Shown here piece by piece: positions 24,946-34,940 of a stretch of DNA of 64,000 nt. The notes beneath the pieces were generated by a model, which had not been told where the DNA came from, did not search any database, and saw only the letters and a list, made by a program, of their open reading frames with translations. Origin of the DNA: Paenibacillus sp. MMS18-CY102. GTDB taxonomy: Bacteria > Bacillota > Bacilli > Paenibacillales > Paenibacillaceae. Both the position numbers and the translations under genes were made by a program. The stretch is taken from assembly GCF_009789195.1 (NCBI RefSeq), contig NZ_WSTC01000010.1:112718-176717 (forward strand), given 5' to 3'. Position 1 is the stretch's first letter. Every line of letters begins with the position of its first letter.

Positions 24946-27900
24946 TTATTCGGCGCTAGCTTCTGAGCCTTCTAAATTTAAGTTCAGCTTGTCACCCGCA
25001 CCGTCTTCATCATCGTCTGATTCACGAAGCTCGATTTCTTCTTCGTCCTCCGACAATATTTTAACGTCCATGCCAAGGCTCTGGAGCTCTTTGATCAATA
25101 CTTTGAACGACTCAGGAACACCAGGTTCCGGTACGTTCTCACCCTTCACGATCGACTCATACGTCTTAACGCGCCCGACAACATCATCGGATTTGACCGT
25201 CAAGATCTCTTGCAGCGTGTAGGCCGCGCCGTATGCTTCGAGTGCCCATACTTCCATCTCACCGAAGCGCTGTCCACCGAACTGAGCTTTACCACCCAGC
25301 GGCTGTTGCGTAACGAGCGAGTATGGACCTGTCGAACGTGCATGAATTTTATCGTCAACCATGTGCGCGAGTTTGATCATGTACATGACGCCGACCGTAA
25401 CTTCACGTTCGAACTCTTCGCCCGTGCGGCCGTCATACAGTACCGTCTTGCCGTTACGCTGCATGCCTGCTTCTTCCATGGCGTTAAATACGTCATACTC
25501 ACGCGCACCATCAAATACCGGTGTCGCAGCATGAATGCCAAGACGTTTGCACGCCAAGCCAAGGTGAACCTCGAGTACCTGGCCGATGTTCATCCGCGAA
25601 GGTACGCCCAGTGGGTTCAATACAACTTCAACAGGTGTGCCGTCCGGCAGGAATGGCATATCCTCTTCTGGCATAATGCGCGCGATAACCCCTTTGTTAC
25701 CGTGGCGCCCTGCCATTTTATCACCCTCGGAAATTTTCCGTTTTTGGGCGATATATGCACGTACCAGTTGATTCACGCCAGGTGGCAATTCGTCACCATT
25801 CTCACGCGTGAACACTTTAACGTCAACAACGATGCCGTCGGTACCATGCGGTACACGCAAGCTCGTATCGCGTACTTCACGTGCTTTTTCACCAAAGATT
25901 GCGTGCAGCAAACGCTCTTCCGCAGTCAACTCCGTTACACCTTTCGGCGTAACTTTGCCAACGAGGATGTCGCCAGCACTAATCTCGGCACCAACGCGAA
26001 TAATGCCGCGCTCGTCGAGGTTTTTCAACGCTTCTTCGCCAACGTTCGGGATGTCGCGTGTGATTTCCTCTGGCCCAAGCTTCGTATCACGAGCTTCGGA
26101 CTCATATTCTTCAATGTGAATGGACGTGTACACGTCTTCTTTCACAAGCTTTTCACTCAAGAGGATAGCATCCTCGTAGTTGTAACCTTCCCACGTCATG
26201 AAGGCAACGACGACATTACGTCCAAGCGCCAATTCGCCTTGTTCAGTCGAAGGGCCATCCGCCATGATATCGCCTTTGCGGATAATGTCCCCTTTGTTAA
26301 CAAGTGGGCGCTGGTTAATGCAAGTGCCTTGGTTAGAACGCATAAACTTATGCAGTTTGTGCTTCACAAGATCGCCAGTAACTTGCTTGCCGTCGAGCAT
26401 TTCAATACGGCGCAGCCAGATCTCATTCGCTGAAACGCGTTCGATGACGCCATCATACTTGGAAACGATACATACACCGGAATCTTTGGCCGATTTATGC
26501 TCCATTCCTGTACCGACAAGCGGTGCTTTAGGAATAAGCAGTGGAACTGCCTGACGTTGCATGTTGGATCCCATGAGCGCACGGTTGGAGTCATCGTTCT
26601 CGAGGAACGGAATGAGCGCTGTTGCTACAGACACTACCTGCTTCGGCGAAACGTCCATGTAATCTACACGGTCGCTTGGCATCGTCAGGATGTTGTCTCT
26701 CTGCTTATTGTAACGAACGAGAACGACATCCTCTGCGAAGCTGCCTTCTGGCGTAAGCTTAGCGTTCGCCTGTGCAACTACATAGTTGTCTTCTTCATCG
26801 GCCGTCATATAATCAATTTGCTCAGAAACGATTCCCGTCTTCGGATCAACCCAACGATATGGCGCTTCAATGAATCCATATTCGTTAATCCGGGCAAATG
26901 TAGACAAGGAGTTGATCAAACCGATGTTCGGTCCCTCTGGCGTCTCGATCGGGCACATCCGCCCATAGTGGGATGGATGTACGTCACGAACCTCGAAGCC
27001 TGCGCGTTCACGCGTCAGGCCGCCTGGCCCGAGCGCGGAGAGACGGCGCTTATGCGTCAACTCTGCCAATGGGTTCGTCTGGTCCATAAACTGCGAGAGC
27101 TGTGAAGAGCCAAAGAACTCTTTGATTGACGCAATTACAGGACGGATGTTAATCAACGCTTGCGGCGTAATTGCATTCGCATCCTGAATGGACATCCGCT
27201 CACGCACGACACGCTCCATACGGGACAAGCCGATACGGAATTGGTTCTGCAGCAGCTCGCCAACGGAACGCAGGCGGCGGTTACCCAAGTGGTCGATATC
27301 GTCAGTGTTGCCAATGCCATGCAGCAAGTTGATGAAATAGTTGATCGAGGAGATAATATCAGCCGGCGTAATATGCTTCACCGTTTTGTCGATAATACCG
27401 TTCGATACAATCTTCGTCACTTTACCATCTTCGAGCGGCGAGAATACGTTAATCGCTTGAAGCGGAATACTATCTGCATTAAGGACACCATTGGCTACAT
27501 GGTAAGTTTTAAAGCCAACATTGCTTTCCAAACGCGGCAATATTTCATCCAAAAGACGACGGTCGATTAATTGTCCTGCCTCAGCGATAATTTCGCCGGT
27601 CGCAGGGTCAACAAGCGTTTCCGCCAATCGTTGGTTGAATAAACGGTTTTTGATATGCAGCTTTTTGTTGATCTTGTAACGACCAACGTTTGCTAGGTCA
27701 TATCGTTTTGGATCGAAGAAACGTGCAACTAGCAAGCTCTTCGCGTTATCCAAAGTTGGTGGTTCACCCGGACGAAGGCGCTCATAAATTTCAATGAGTG
27801 CTTTTTCCGTCGAATCCGTATTGTCCTTGTCCAGCGTATTACGGATATATTCATCTTGTCCAAGCAAGTCCAAGATTTCAGCATCCGTGCTGAATCCAAG

Positions 27901-28491
27901 TGCTCTGAGCAATACCGTTACCGGTATTTTACGCGTACGATCGATCCGGACATAAATAATATCCTTTGCATCCGTCTCAAGCTCCAGCCACGCGCCGCGG
28001 TTCGGAATAACCGTAGCCGTATAGGTACGTTTTCCGTTCTTGTCAACTTTCGTGCTGAAATAGACGCTCGGGGAGCGGACCAACTGGCTGACGATAACCC
28101 GTTCTGCACCATTGATGATGAACGTGCCCGTCTCGGTCATAAGCGGGAAATCGCCCATGAACACTTCTTGTTCCTTAACTTCGCCCGTTTCCTTATTAAG
28201 GAGACGCACTTTCACGCGCAGCGGAGCAGCAAACGTAACGTCGCGCTCTTTAGATTCATCGACCGAGTACTTCGGCTCGCCGAGACTATAGTCGATAAAC
28301 TCGAGTGACAGATTTCCTGTAAAGTCCTGAATCGGCGAAATGTCCTGGAACAACTCTAGCAAGTCAGTATCCAAGAACTTCTCGTACGACTTTTGTTGGA
28401 TTTCAATCAGGTTCGGAACTTCGAGCACTTCATTAATGCGCGCATAACTTCTCCGCGTGCGTCGACCATACTGAACAAGTTGTCCTGCCAA
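24946..28491 (-). CDS. rpoB: RNA polymerase beta subunit
   Basis: 1181 aa from the chosen start. The frame opens at an ATG at 28509, but family members begin AGQLVQYG or TGQLVQYG, and GGTGAGG lies 5 bases before a TTG at 28491, so I take the TTG. The rifampicin-binding region ([30 protein letters not shown]) appears wild type by eye. The C-terminal clamp region and the acidic tail ([10 protein letters not shown]) are intact. It is preceded by a 490-nt structured leader and its own promoter, and followed by rpoC. Both rpoB and rpoC thus appear to use TTG. Confidence 0.97.
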   Translation of the reverse strand: MAGQLVQYGRRTRRSYARINEVLEVPNLIEIQQKSYEKFLDTDLLELFQDISPIQDFTGNLSLEFIDYSLGEPKYSVDESKERDVTFAAPLRVKVRLLNKETGEVKEQEVFMGDFPLMTETGTFIINGAERVIVSQLVRSPSVYFSTKVDKNGKRTYTATVIPNRGAWLELETDAKDIIYVRIDRTRKIPVTVLLRALGFSTDAEILDLLGQDEYIRNTLDKDNTDSTEKALIEIYERLRPGEPPTLDNAKSLLVARFFDPKRYDLANVGRYKINKKLHIKNRLFNQRLAETLVDPATGEIIAEAGQLIDRRLLDEILPRLESNVGFKTYHVANGVLNADSIPLQAINVFSPLEDGKVTKIVSNGIIDKTVKHITPADIISSINYFINLLHGIGNTDDIDHLGNRRLRSVGELLQNQFRIGLSRMERVVRERMSIQDANAITPQALINIRPVIASIKEFFGSSQLSQFMDQTNPLAELTHKRRLSALGPGGLTRERAGFEVRDVHPSHYGRMCPIETPEGPNIGLINSLSTFARINEYGFIEAPYRWVDPKTGIVSEQIDYMTADEEDNYVVAQANAKLTPEGSFAEDVVLVRYNKQRDNILTMPSDRVDYMDVSPKQVVSVATALIPFLENDDSNRALMGSNMQRQAVPLLIPKAPLVGTGMEHKSAKDSGVCIVSKYDGVIERVSANEIWLRRIEMLDGKQVTGDLVKHKLHKFMRSNQGTCINQRPLVNKGDIIRKGDIMADGPSTEQGELALGRNVVVAFMTWEGYNYEDAILLSEKLVKEDVYTSIHIEEYESEARDTKLGPEEITRDIPNVGEEALKNLDERGIIRVGAEISAGDILVGKVTPKGVTELTAEERLLHAIFGEKAREVRDTSLRVPHGTDGIVVDVKVFTRENGDELPPGVNQLVRAYIAQKRKISEGDKMAGRHGNKGVIARIMPEEDMPFLPDGTPVEVVLNPLGVPSRMNIGQVLEVHLGLACKRLGIHAATPVFDGAREYDVFNAMEEAGMQRNGKTVLYDGRTGEEFEREVTVGVMYMIKLAHMVDDKIHARSTGPYSLVTQQPLGGKAQFGGQRFGEMEVWALEAYGAAYTLQEILTVKSDDVVGRVKTYESIVKGENVPEPGVPESFKVLIKELQSLGMDVKILSEDEEEIELRESDDDEDGAGDKLNLNLEGSEASAE

Positions 28492-28981
28492 CTTAACCTC
28501 ACCCCTCATGTCTGCTTCACAGCTTACGTATCGTAAAACAATAAAAACTTCCGCGGCGGATGCACAGCTTAGTAGTGTGCGATCTGCGTATTAGAGGAAG
28601 TTTTCAGCCCGCCAAGCGAAGCCGTGGTCCCTCTTAGCGGACCCGGCTTCGCCCGGCGGCTTTGAATCTTTGTGAACAACAACTCCAAACGATCCTCCCG
28701 AGAGAGGAACGGGCGGTGCTTTTCCTTGCGAGATAAGGAGGCGGTCTTCTATTGGATCGCTTTCTTATCTCGTAAAGAAAAGGCTCTTCTCGAACATTCA
28801 TGTCGATACACGAGCAACCAACCCGCTAACGACGAGTCGCGACAAAGCAAAAGTCCTATATCAAGTAATTTTGCCCAAAACGTAAACATTATACGTCAAA
28901 TGTCGTATTTCTATGCATGACGCGCCCGAATTTTGTTCTTGACATTTTAGTGAGCTAAAGAGAATTAGCCCAGTCTAATAC
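28492..28981 (-). ncRNA. Long structured 5' leader of rpoB
   Basis: About 490 bases without a gene. Two large stem-loops are visible. One (28719-28782) pairs 19-nt arms with only two imperfect positions (core CGAGATAAG/CTTATCTCG). The other (28609-28660) pairs CCGCC, GCGAAGCC and GGTCC blocks in a long GC-rich hairpin with a short loop. Neither is followed by a run of U on the minus strand, so neither looks like a simple terminator. A TATAAT-like hexamer (28888-28893) inside the region has no good -35. Function unknown; possibly an RNA control or processing element. Confidence 0.5.
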
Positions 28982-28987
28982 TGACAT

Positions 28988-29017
28988 TTTATAATAATAT
29001 CACATCTGAAATGTCAA
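28988..29017 (-). promoter_or_regulatory. Promoter upstream of rpoB
   Basis: Perfect TTGACA (29012-29017) and TATAAA (28988-28993) with 18 bp between them on the minus strand, just after the methyltransferase gene. It would give rpoBC a promoter separate from the rplJL unit. Confidence 0.7.
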
Positions 29018-29029
29018 GTCAATAAATAG

Positions 29030-29644
29030 TTACACTTTTTCCGAACCTTCTCGGATTGCTTTGAAAATGCGATATCCTTTTTCTTTGGTTACTTCCTCAA
29101 CATTGCCGAAGAGTTCCAAAAGTTTCGCTTCTGCCGAGGGAGCTCCCTGCTTCTTCTGAATGACGATCCACATTGCCCCTCCGGGGTTCAACAAATCGTA
29201 GCCTTCTTCAAAAATTTGGTGAACGACCGACTTCCCTGCACGTATCGGAGGATTTGTTACAATTACATCAAAGCGTTTGTCGCGAACCGATGAATAAATA
29301 TCACTTTGCAACACGGTAATGTTGCCGATTCCATTGAGCTTCCCATTTTCTGCAGCCAATGCGACAGCACGCTCGTTAATGTCGATCATCGTCACATGGC
29401 CCTTCTCCGCTAACTTTGCTGCTGATAATCCAATCGGGCCATATCCACAGCCTACATCTAATACCTTTGCATCAACAGGTATGTCTAACGCATCAATAAG
29501 CACGCGGCTTCCAAAATCAACTCCAGATTTAGAGAACACCCCAGCATCTGTAGTGAACTTCAAACGTACGCCCCGCAATTCAAACTCGAGCGTTTTACGG
29601 TCATGCTGAACTTCAGGCACTTTCGAGTAATAGTGATTCGACAC
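29030..29644 (-). CDS. Class I SAM-dependent methyltransferase (YbxB, RsmC-like)
   Basis: 204 aa. It has the SAM-binding motif VLDVGCGYGPIGLSAAKLA, the acidic MIDINERAV turn, and VTNPPIRAGK, the NPPI motif of RNA guanine N2-methyltransferases of the RsmC type. The gene sits between rplL and rpoB as ybxB does in Bacillus. The frame opens at a GTG at 29653, but AAGGAG is ideally spaced for the GTG at 29644 (MSNHYYSK), which matches family N-termini. The rRNA target is not shown by sequence; 16S rRNA modification is inferred from the family. Confidence 0.9.
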   Translation of the reverse strand: MSNHYYSKVPEVQHDRKTLEFELRGVRLKFTTDAGVFSKSGVDFGSRVLIDALDIPVDAKVLDVGCGYGPIGLSAAKLAEKGHVTMIDINERAVALAAENGKLNGIGNITVLQSDIYSSVRDKRFDVIVTNPPIRAGKSVVHQIFEEGYDLLNPGGAMWIVIQKKQGAPSAEAKLLELFGNVEEVTKEKGYRIFKAIREGSEKV

Positions 29645-29675
29645 TAATTTCACTCCTTACAGCTCTTCAGCAGCA

Positions 29676-29720
29676 AAAATAGGAACGAACCCCTTGAAGC
29701 CGTGAAGCTCCAAGGGGTTC
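29676..29720 (-). terminator. Partial terminator between rplL and the methyltransferase gene
   Basis: A 10-bp perfect stem GAACCCCTTG/CAAGGGGTTC (29687-29720) is followed after GTTCCTA by five T. The offset T tract suggests an inefficient terminator, fitting the usual drop in transcription between ribosomal proteins L10/L12 and RNA polymerase genes. Confidence 0.7.
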
Positions 29721-29738
29721 GACATCTCGTAAATGAGA

Positions 29739-30098
29739 TTATTTTACTTCTACGGAAGCGCCTGCTTCTTCGAGTTTAGCTTTGATCGATTCAGCTTCTT
29801 CTTTCGAAACTTTCTCTTTCAGTGCTTTTGGAGCGTTGTCAACAACTTCTTTCGCTTCTTTCAGGCCAAGACCTGTGATTTCGCGAACGACTTTGATAAC
29901 GTTGATTTTGGACGCGCCAGCGTTGTTGAGGATTACGTCGAATTCAGTTTGCTCAGCAGCTTCAGCAGCGCCGCCAGCTACTACTGCAACTGGAGCTGCA
30001 GCTGTTACGCCGAATTCTTCTTCGATTGCTTTTACCAGATCGTTCAGTTCGAGAACTGTCATTACTTTAATTGCTTCCAAGATTTGCTCTTTAGACAT
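29739..30098 (-). CDS. rplL: 50S ribosomal protein L7/L12
   Basis: 119 aa, acidic and alanine-rich. The N-terminal dimerisation helix ([31 protein letters not shown]), the hinge and the C-terminal [20 protein letters not shown] factor-binding surface are all present. It forms the stalk that recruits translation GTPases. It follows rplJ by 68 bases, as expected because L10 anchors L12 dimers. Confidence 0.98.
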   Translation of the reverse strand: MSKEQILEAIKVMTVLELNDLVKAIEEEFGVTAAAPVAVVAGGAAEAAEQTEFDVILNNAGASKINVIKVVREITGLGLKEAKEVVDNAPKALKEKVSKEEAESIKAKLEEAGASVEVK

Positions 30099-30166
30099 GG
30101 TTGAACCTCCATAAAATAAGTTTATTGTTAATCTAAACCGCTGGCTTCAGCCAGTGCGGCGAATTA

Positions 30167-30670
30167 TTAAGCTTGTGCTTCTTGTTTCTCCGAAACCGCT
30201 TTGACAGCGAGTGCGAAGTTGCGAACTGGTGCTTGGAGCACGCTGAGGAGCATCGACAGCATACCTTCGCGGGACGGAAGATCCGCCAACGCTTTGATTT
30301 GGTCAACACCAACAACGCGACCTTCAACTACGCCACCTTTAACTTGCAGCGCGTCGTTTTTCTTAGCGAAGTTGCTAAGAATTTTTGCTGGAGCAACGAT
30401 GTCGTCGCCACCAAATGCGATTGCAGTTGGACCCGTAAGAACAGCGTCCAGTTCTGACAATTCTGCAGAAGCAGTAGCACGGCGAACGAGTGAGTTTTTG
30501 AGGACTTGGAACTCGATGCCAGCTTCACGCAATTGCTTACGGAGTTCCGTTACTTGTGCAACGTTCAATCCGCGGTAGTCAGCTACAACCGTAGAGGAGC
30601 TCGCACGGAGCTTTGCTGCGATTTCATCAACTGCGAGTTGTTTATCTTGAATAATTTTTGCGTTTGCCAC
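30167..30670 (-). CDS. rplJ: 50S ribosomal protein L10
   Basis: 167 aa from a GTG at 30670, chosen because GGGAGGTG precedes it and the product [10 protein letters not shown] then aligns with family starts; a longer frame to 30709 lacks a binding site. The [23 protein letters not shown] core and the [21 protein letters not shown] segment are typical. L10 binds 23S rRNA at the stalk base and, in Bacilli, represses its own operon through the leader upstream. Confidence 0.97.
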   Translation of the reverse strand: MANAKIIQDKQLAVDEIAAKLRASSSTVVADYRGLNVAQVTELRKQLREAGIEFQVLKNSLVRRATASAELSELDAVLTGPTAIAFGGDDIVAPAKILSNFAKKNDALQVKGGVVEGRVVGVDQIKALADLPSREGMLSMLLSVLQAPVRNFALAVKAVSEKQEAQA

Positions 30671-30724
30671 TTTGTACACCTCCCGTACATTATTGCACAT
30701 TCCGTTCAATTACGTTTCCCGTCC

Positions 30725-30890
30725 CTTGATGCATGAGAAAGGCCTTCGCAGACAATGCGAAGGCCATGATGGTCTGTCAGCTTACCATTCTTGCGAATGT
30801 AAGATGCAAACACTGTATCATAACACCTCGGTAGGAAATTAAGCCCTTAGGCACCTACTGTCTACGGTATGCGTATTCGAAATTGATGCG
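30725..30890 (-). promoter_or_regulatory. L10 leader RNA with attenuator, upstream of rplJ
   Basis: The core at 30824-30867 reads, in short pieces, CCGTAGACAGTAGGTGCC ... AAGGGCTTAATTTCCTACC ... GAGGTG, matching the conserved L10-binding leader of Firmicutes. Downstream lies a perfect 9-bp terminator stem GGCCTTCGC/GCGAAGGCC (30741-30765) followed by TTTCTC. By family knowledge, excess L10 or L10-L12 binds the leader and favours termination before rplJ. Confidence 0.85.
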
Positions 30891-30897
30891 TTGCCTC

Positions 30898-31590
30898 TTA
30901 GCGGTACGAAGCCACGTTAACGCGAGCGCCAGGGCCCATCGTCGAGGAAATCGCGATGTTTTTCAGGTACACGCCTTTAGCCGATGCTGGTTTAGCACGG
31001 TTAAGCGCATCGATCAACGATTTGAGGTTCTCAGAGAGTTTCTCAGCGTCGAACGATACTTTGCCGATCGGAGCAAGAATTTGTCCTGCACGATCGAGAC
31101 GGTACTCGATTTTACCAGCCTTAATCTCTTGCACAGCTTTGGAAACGTCGAACGTTACCGTGCCGGCTTTAGGGTTAGGCATGAGGCCTTTACCACCGAG
31201 AATACGACCGAGTTTACCGACTTCAGCCATCATGTCAGGCGTAGCTACGCAGACATCGAAGTCGAACCAACCTTGTTGGATTTTGTTGATTACGTCGGAA
31301 TCACCAACATAATCAGCGCCGGCAGCTTCCGCTTCCTTTGCTTTTTCGCCTTTAGCGAATACGAGTACGCGTTTCGTTTTACCCGTGCCGTGTGGCAGGA
31401 CAACTACACCGCGAACCGCTTGGTCTTGTTTACGTGGGTCAACACCCAGACGTACCGCAACCTCAACCGTTTCGTCGAATTTAGCCGAAGCGGCTTTCTT
31501 CACGAGCTCGATTGCTTCTGCTGTTTCGTAAGTTGCTTCGCTGTCGATAAGCTTAGCAGCTTCGATATATTTCTTACCGTGTTTAGCCAT
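30898..31590 (-). CDS. rplA: 50S ribosomal protein L1
   Basis: 230 aa, normal length. Signatures [25 protein letters not shown] and [11 protein letters not shown] are intact. L1 forms the mobile stalk at the E site. It follows rplK by 134 bases; that gap has no clear promoter or terminator, so rplK and rplA are probably cotranscribed. Start ATG after AAGGAGG. Confidence 0.98.
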   Translation of the reverse strand: MAKHGKKYIEAAKLIDSEATYETAEAIELVKKAASAKFDETVEVAVRLGVDPRKQDQAVRGVVVLPHGTGKTKRVLVFAKGEKAKEAEAAGADYVGDSDVINKIQQGWFDFDVCVATPDMMAEVGKLGRILGGKGLMPNPKAGTVTFDVSKAVQEIKAGKIEYRLDRAGQILAPIGKVSFDAEKLSENLKSLIDALNRAKPASAKGVYLKNIAISSTMGPGARVNVASYR

Positions 31591-31724
31591 GAGTATAACC
31601 TCCTTGTGTGGTAGTAGCGGAATATCCTCCTTGCGGATGATCCTCCCACTTTCACGCCGATGACGCTGCCATCCGCGCCGTCCTCCCGTTTCCGGAACGA
31701 ACGCAACTCAATTATCGAGTTGGA

Positions 31725-32150
31725 TTAGTCTTCGATAACAACGCCCATGCTGCGCGCCGTACCTTCAACCATGCGCATTGCCGCTTCCACGGATGCTGCA
31801 TTCAGATCTTCCATTTTTTGCTCAGCGATTTCGCGAACTTTGGCACGTTTCACTGTTGCAACTTTCTTCTTGTTAGGCTCACCGGATCCTTTAGGGATAC
31901 CTGCGGCTACGCGAAGCAGTACTGCAGCTGGCGGCGTTTTCGTCTCGAACGTGAACGAACGATCTTCGAATACGCTGATAACGACCGGGATAATCAAGCC
32001 CGCTTGGTCAGCTGTACGAGCGTTGAACTCTTTACAGAACGCCATGATGTTAACGCCTGCTTGACCGAGTGCAGGACCGATCGGCGGAGCCGGGTTCGCT
32101 TTACCTGCTGGCACTTGCAGTTTCACCATCTTGATGACTTTCTTTGCCAT
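31725..32150 (-). CDS. rplK: 50S ribosomal protein L11
   Basis: 141 aa, opening [30 protein letters not shown]. The Pro-rich N-terminal domain and the C-terminal rRNA-binding domain are complete. L11 shapes the GTPase centre and is the ribosomal element required for the stringent response. Start ATG after AAGGAGGTG. It follows nusG in the usual secE-nusG-rplKA order. Confidence 0.98.
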   Translation of the reverse strand: MAKKVIKMVKLQVPAGKANPAPPIGPALGQAGVNIMAFCKEFNARTADQAGLIIPVVISVFEDRSFTFETKTPPAAVLLRVAAGIPKGSGEPNKKKVATVKRAKVREIAEQKMEDLNAASVEAAMRMVEGTARSMGVVIED

Positions 32151-32238
32151 GCTAACACCTCCTTAAACCAGTAATGCCCATATGCACGAAGTTAAACTCC
32201 GCCTCGCCGGAGGCGCCGACGATTCCGGAAACCGGATG

Positions 32239-32772
32239 TTATATCTTCTCCACTTGAGTGTAATCCAGCTCAAGCGGGGTTTCCCTGCCAAACATGTTGA
32301 CGTGAACCTTCAACTTAGCTTTATCCAGCAAGATCTCTTCGATCGTGCCAACAAAACCCGCAAAAGGACCCACTTTGACATTGACGGTTTCTTTCAGTTC
32401 GAACTCGATCTTCGGTTTCGGTTCCTCCATGCCCATGTGTTTCAGAATCTGATCCACTTCTTCAGGCAATAAAGGAGTCGGCTTAGAACCGGATCCCGTC
32501 GAACCGACGAAGCCCGTCACGCCGGGCGTGTTGCGAACGACATACCAAGAATCATCCGTTTGAACCATCTCCACAAGAACATAACCAGGGTAAACTTTAC
32601 GCATGATGGTTTTTTTCTTGCCATCCTTGTTTACCACTTCTTCTTCCATAGGAACAAGAACGCGGAAGATCTTATCCTCCATGCCCATTGATTCAACGCG
32701 GCGCTCTAGGTTCGCCTTCACTTTGTTCTCATACCCGGAATAGGTATGCACCACATACCATCGTTTTTCCAT
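32239..32772 (-). CDS. nusG: Transcription factor NusG (housekeeping)
   Basis: 177 aa when started at the ATG at 32772, the length of Bacillus NusG; an ATG two codons upstream is too close to the GGTGG binding site. The NGN domain contains WYVVHTYSGYENKVKANLE and VYPGYVLVEM, and the KOW domain has VKVGPFAGFVGTIEEI. It binds elongating RNA polymerase and affects pausing. It is the parent-family copy; the second copy in this window is the LoaP paralog at 15.56 kb. Confidence 0.97.
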   Translation of the reverse strand: MEKRWYVVHTYSGYENKVKANLERRVESMGMEDKIFRVLVPMEEEVVNKDGKKKTIMRKVYPGYVLVEMVQTDDSWYVVRNTPGVTGFVGSTGSGSKPTPLLPEEVDQILKHMGMEEPKPKIEFELKETVNVKVGPFAGFVGTIEEILLDKAKLKVHVNMFGRETPLELDYTQVEKI

Positions 32773-32795
32773 AGCCATCCACCTTCGGACCCTTC

Positions 32796-33011
32796 TTAAA
32801 CAACCAGTTCAACCAATTCAGAGATCCCGATGTCAAGAACCCAGAAATAAATGGTTACGAGAATAATAGTTACAAGCACTACAATCGTATAGCTTGTCAA
32901 CTCTTTACGGCTCGGCCATCTTACTTTCTTTAGTTCCGCCCAACTGTCTGCGAAGAAACTGAACGTTGTTCCGAAGCCTTGCTTGAGCTTAGCCAAAAAA
33001 GCCACGTTCAC
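32796..33011 (-). CDS. secE: Preprotein translocase subunit SecE
   Basis: 71 aa with one C-terminal transmembrane helix (YTIVVLVTIILVTIYFWVLD) after the conserved amphipathic SWAELKKVRWPSRKEL segment. SecE clamps SecY in the translocon. It sits between rpmG and nusG as in other Bacilli. Confidence 0.96.
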   Translation of the reverse strand: MNVAFLAKLKQGFGTTFSFFADSWAELKKVRWPSRKELTSYTIVVLVTIILVTIYFWVLDIGISELVELVV

Positions 33012-33023
33012 ACCTCCAATAGA

Positions 33024-33173
33024 CTATCTCGTCTCGCGATGAGGAGTATGCTCGTTACAGAACTTGCAAAACTTCTTCATCTCGATGCGGTCGGGGTGAT
33101 TGCGCTTGTTCTTGCTGTTCGTGTAGTTTCTTTGTTTGCAGCTCGTACAAGCCAACGTAATGATTACCCGCAT
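33024..33173 (-). CDS. rpmG: 50S ribosomal protein L33
   Basis: 49 aa when started at the ATG at 33173, which has a perfect AGGAGGTG binding site. A longer frame upstream has no support. Two CxxC pairs (CTSC, CKFC) show it is the zinc-binding form of L33. Bacilli usually carry extra rpmG copies elsewhere; the sequence does not tell whether this one has a zinc-independent partner. Confidence 0.96.
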   Translation of the reverse strand: MRVIITLACTSCKQRNYTNSKNKRNHPDRIEMKKFCKFCNEHTPHRETR

Positions 33174-33277
33174 GAAGTACACCTCCTGAGCTGTACTTAG
33201 TGTTGCTCTTTTATGTTGAATCAAAGTTGATTCCTGAGCCAATAGGTTGAAAAATGCATTTTTAGACCTACCCAAAC

Positions 33278-33306
33278 AGATTATCACATTGCATTTTTCG
33301 TGTCAA
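33278..33306 (-). promoter_or_regulatory. Promoter of rpmG-secE-nusG
   Basis: On the minus strand TTGACA (33301-33306), a 17-bp spacer, and TAATCT (33278-33283) with TG one base before it. The leader to rpmG is about 100 nt. The rest of the 33.2-33.5 kb gap holds only a possible small frame (33268-33387). Confidence 0.7.
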
Positions 33307-33517
33307 TGCCGATATATTCAACAAATATTTTGGCAATCGAGCTGCAGAACCGCGCCATTCCTCGTTTTGCTGCACAACAAGCGACATCGGGTGTCCTCCG
33401 TGCAGTATGGCCAATTTTCGGAAAAATAGACACATTTCATCTGCACGTTTGCATAATTCGCCGTTCTTTGGTTCATTCTAGCAGGCTACGCCTTAACTCC
33501 AGCACCTTACACCAAAT

Positions 33518-33543
33518 AAAAAAGACTCGCTGCACGAGTCTTT
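33518..33543 (-). terminator. Terminator after sigH
   Basis: AAGACTCG/CGAGTCTT with a short loop, followed by a run of T on the minus strand, 15 bases after the sigH stop. It separates sigH from rpmG. Confidence 0.85.
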
Positions 33544-33557
33544 GTGATTCGTATTCC

Positions 33558-34208
33558 TTATCCTCCGATATCACGCACTTCCAAGTAACGTTCCAGCTTA
33601 CGCTTTACGCGTTGAAGGGCATTGTCTATAGATTTCACATGCCGATCCAAATCGACTGCAATCTCCTGATAGGAACGGCCGTCCAAGTAGAGCATAAGCA
33701 CTTTGCGTTCCAAGTCACTCAATATCTCGGACATCTTGTCTTCTAATCCGACGAATTCTTCTTGATTAATAATCAGCTCTTCCGGGTCCGATACGCGAGT
33801 GCCGCAAATGACATCTAGCAATGTACGGTCGGAATCTTCATCATAGATCGGCTTGTCTAACGAAACATATGAGTTAAGCGGAATATGCTTCTGACGGGTC
33901 GCCGTCTTAATCGCAGTAATAATCTGCCTCGTTATGCACAATTCAGCAAACGCTTTAAACGATGAGAGCTTGTCTCCTTTAAAATCACGAATGGATTTAT
34001 AAAGGCCTATCATGCCTTCCTGGACGATATCCTCCCGGTCGGCGCCGATAAGAAAATAAGAACGGGCTTTCGCGCGTACGAAATTGCGATACTTGTAAAT
34101 CAAATATTCTAAAGCTTCGCTATCGCCTTCGCGGACCGCTTCAACGACATCTTCGTCCGTTCTGCAGTCATATCCGTCCGTACTCGTTTCTCTGAGGTCG
34201 ATGCTCAC
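33558..34208 (-). CDS. sigH: RNA polymerase sigma factor SigH
   Basis: 216 aa, the length of Sigma-H, which drives entry into sporulation and stationary-phase genes. Region 2 (YLIYKYRNFVRAKARSYFLIGADREDIVQEGMIGLYKSIRDF) and region 4 (LDGRSYQEIAVDLDRHVKSIDNALQRVKRKLERYLE) are near-identical to Bacillus SigH as I recall it. Start is GTG at 34208 after GGAGGGA. Its presence suggests a sporulating Firmicute. Confidence 0.96.
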   Translation of the reverse strand: MSIDLRETSTDGYDCRTDEDVVEAVREGDSEALEYLIYKYRNFVRAKARSYFLIGADREDIVQEGMIGLYKSIRDFKGDKLSSFKAFAELCITRQIITAIKTATRQKHIPLNSYVSLDKPIYDEDSDRTLLDVICGTRVSDPEELIINQEEFVGLEDKMSEILSDLERKVLMLYLDGRSYQEIAVDLDRHVKSIDNALQRVKRKLERYLEVRDIGG

Positions 34209-34272
34209 GAACTATCCCTCCGGCCTGCAAGGCGTGCACTGCTCGACTCGCACTCTATCAAGCATAGATTTA

Positions 34273-34302
34273 GTATACATTATGTAACTTCGAACCGTCA
34301 AC
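34273..34302 (-). promoter_or_regulatory. Promoter of sigH
   Basis: TTGACG (34297-34302) and TATACT (34273-34278) with an 18-bp spacer on the minus strand, in the 200-base gap between rae1 and sigH. It resembles a vegetative SigA promoter; no AbrB site could be judged by eye. Confidence 0.65.
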
Positions 34303-34407
34303 CGAAACGACCGCCCAAAACTACTAAGTAAATAGTAGATATGTAAGCAAATGGTGGAATTCAAATTGCCTAATGTTACCTACTTTTACACGTTTGTTAC
34401 GCAATGC

Positions 34408-34938
34408 TTACAGATCCCCTCGACGCCACTTCTCGAGTCTCGCACGCACATCTAACGTTAACGATCCATCGACCGTATTTCGTTTGATCGGGCGTGTTTC
34501 AACCTCTTTTAATGTTGCTTGAATTTGTTTCTGCTTCTGCCCGATATCGATTAACAGCTCTCGCGCCGATAAGCGCAGCGCCCCTTTGCCAAACGCAACA
34601 TGCTGCTCTGTCATATCAGAGGTTGCTACGTAGATATTGCGCCCGCGCAACGTCAAATCAACCACTAAGCGTTCAATGCATTCATCAGCTGTTTCTTTTT
34701 CCTTCGTATACACAACGACCATCTCATGCTGCTTATACTTCGCACCAAGCCCCGGAACTTGATGAGCGTCAAACACGACGTATACGCGCATGCCCGTAAA
34801 CCCTTGATAATCCGCAAGCATGTCCAGCAATGCATCCCTGGCATCCTCAAGATCATGGTCACGAAGACGCTGCAATGCCGGCCAAGCCCCAATCATGTTG
34901 TAGCCATCAACCAGCAGGACGTCTCCCCTCCGGCTCAT
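34408..34938 (-). CDS. rae1: Ribosome-associated endoribonuclease Rae1 (YacP, NYN domain)
   Basis: 176 aa with a PIN-like NYN nuclease fold: LLVDGYNMIGAWP with the first catalytic Asp, VVFDAHQVPG, and ATSDMTEQ near the third acidic site. In Bacillus subtilis YacP (Rae1) cuts mRNA in the ribosomal A site. It follows rlmB by two bases and is the last member of the cysE-cysS-mrnC-rlmB series, before sigH. Confidence 0.88.
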   Translation of the reverse strand: MSRRGDVLLVDGYNMIGAWPALQRLRDHDLEDARDALLDMLADYQGFTGMRVYVVFDAHQVPGLGAKYKQHEMVVVYTKEKETADECIERLVVDLTLRGRNIYVATSDMTEQHVAFGKGALRLSARELLIDIGQKQKQIQATLKEVETRPIKRNTVDGSLTLDVRARLEKWRRGDL

Positions 34939-34940
34939 CG

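Noticed and set aside
25210..26433. 407-codon plus-strand open frame opposite rpoB
   Set aside because: A shadow of the highly biased rpoB coding strand.
27000..27160. Rifampicin-resistance changes in rpoB
   Set aside because: The core resistance region reads as wild type by eye, so a link between the PKS product and altered polymerase is not supported.
28672..28920. 82-codon plus-strand frame in the rpoB leader
   Set aside because: It is made largely of the inverted repeat at 28719-28782 and has no convincing ribosome binding site.
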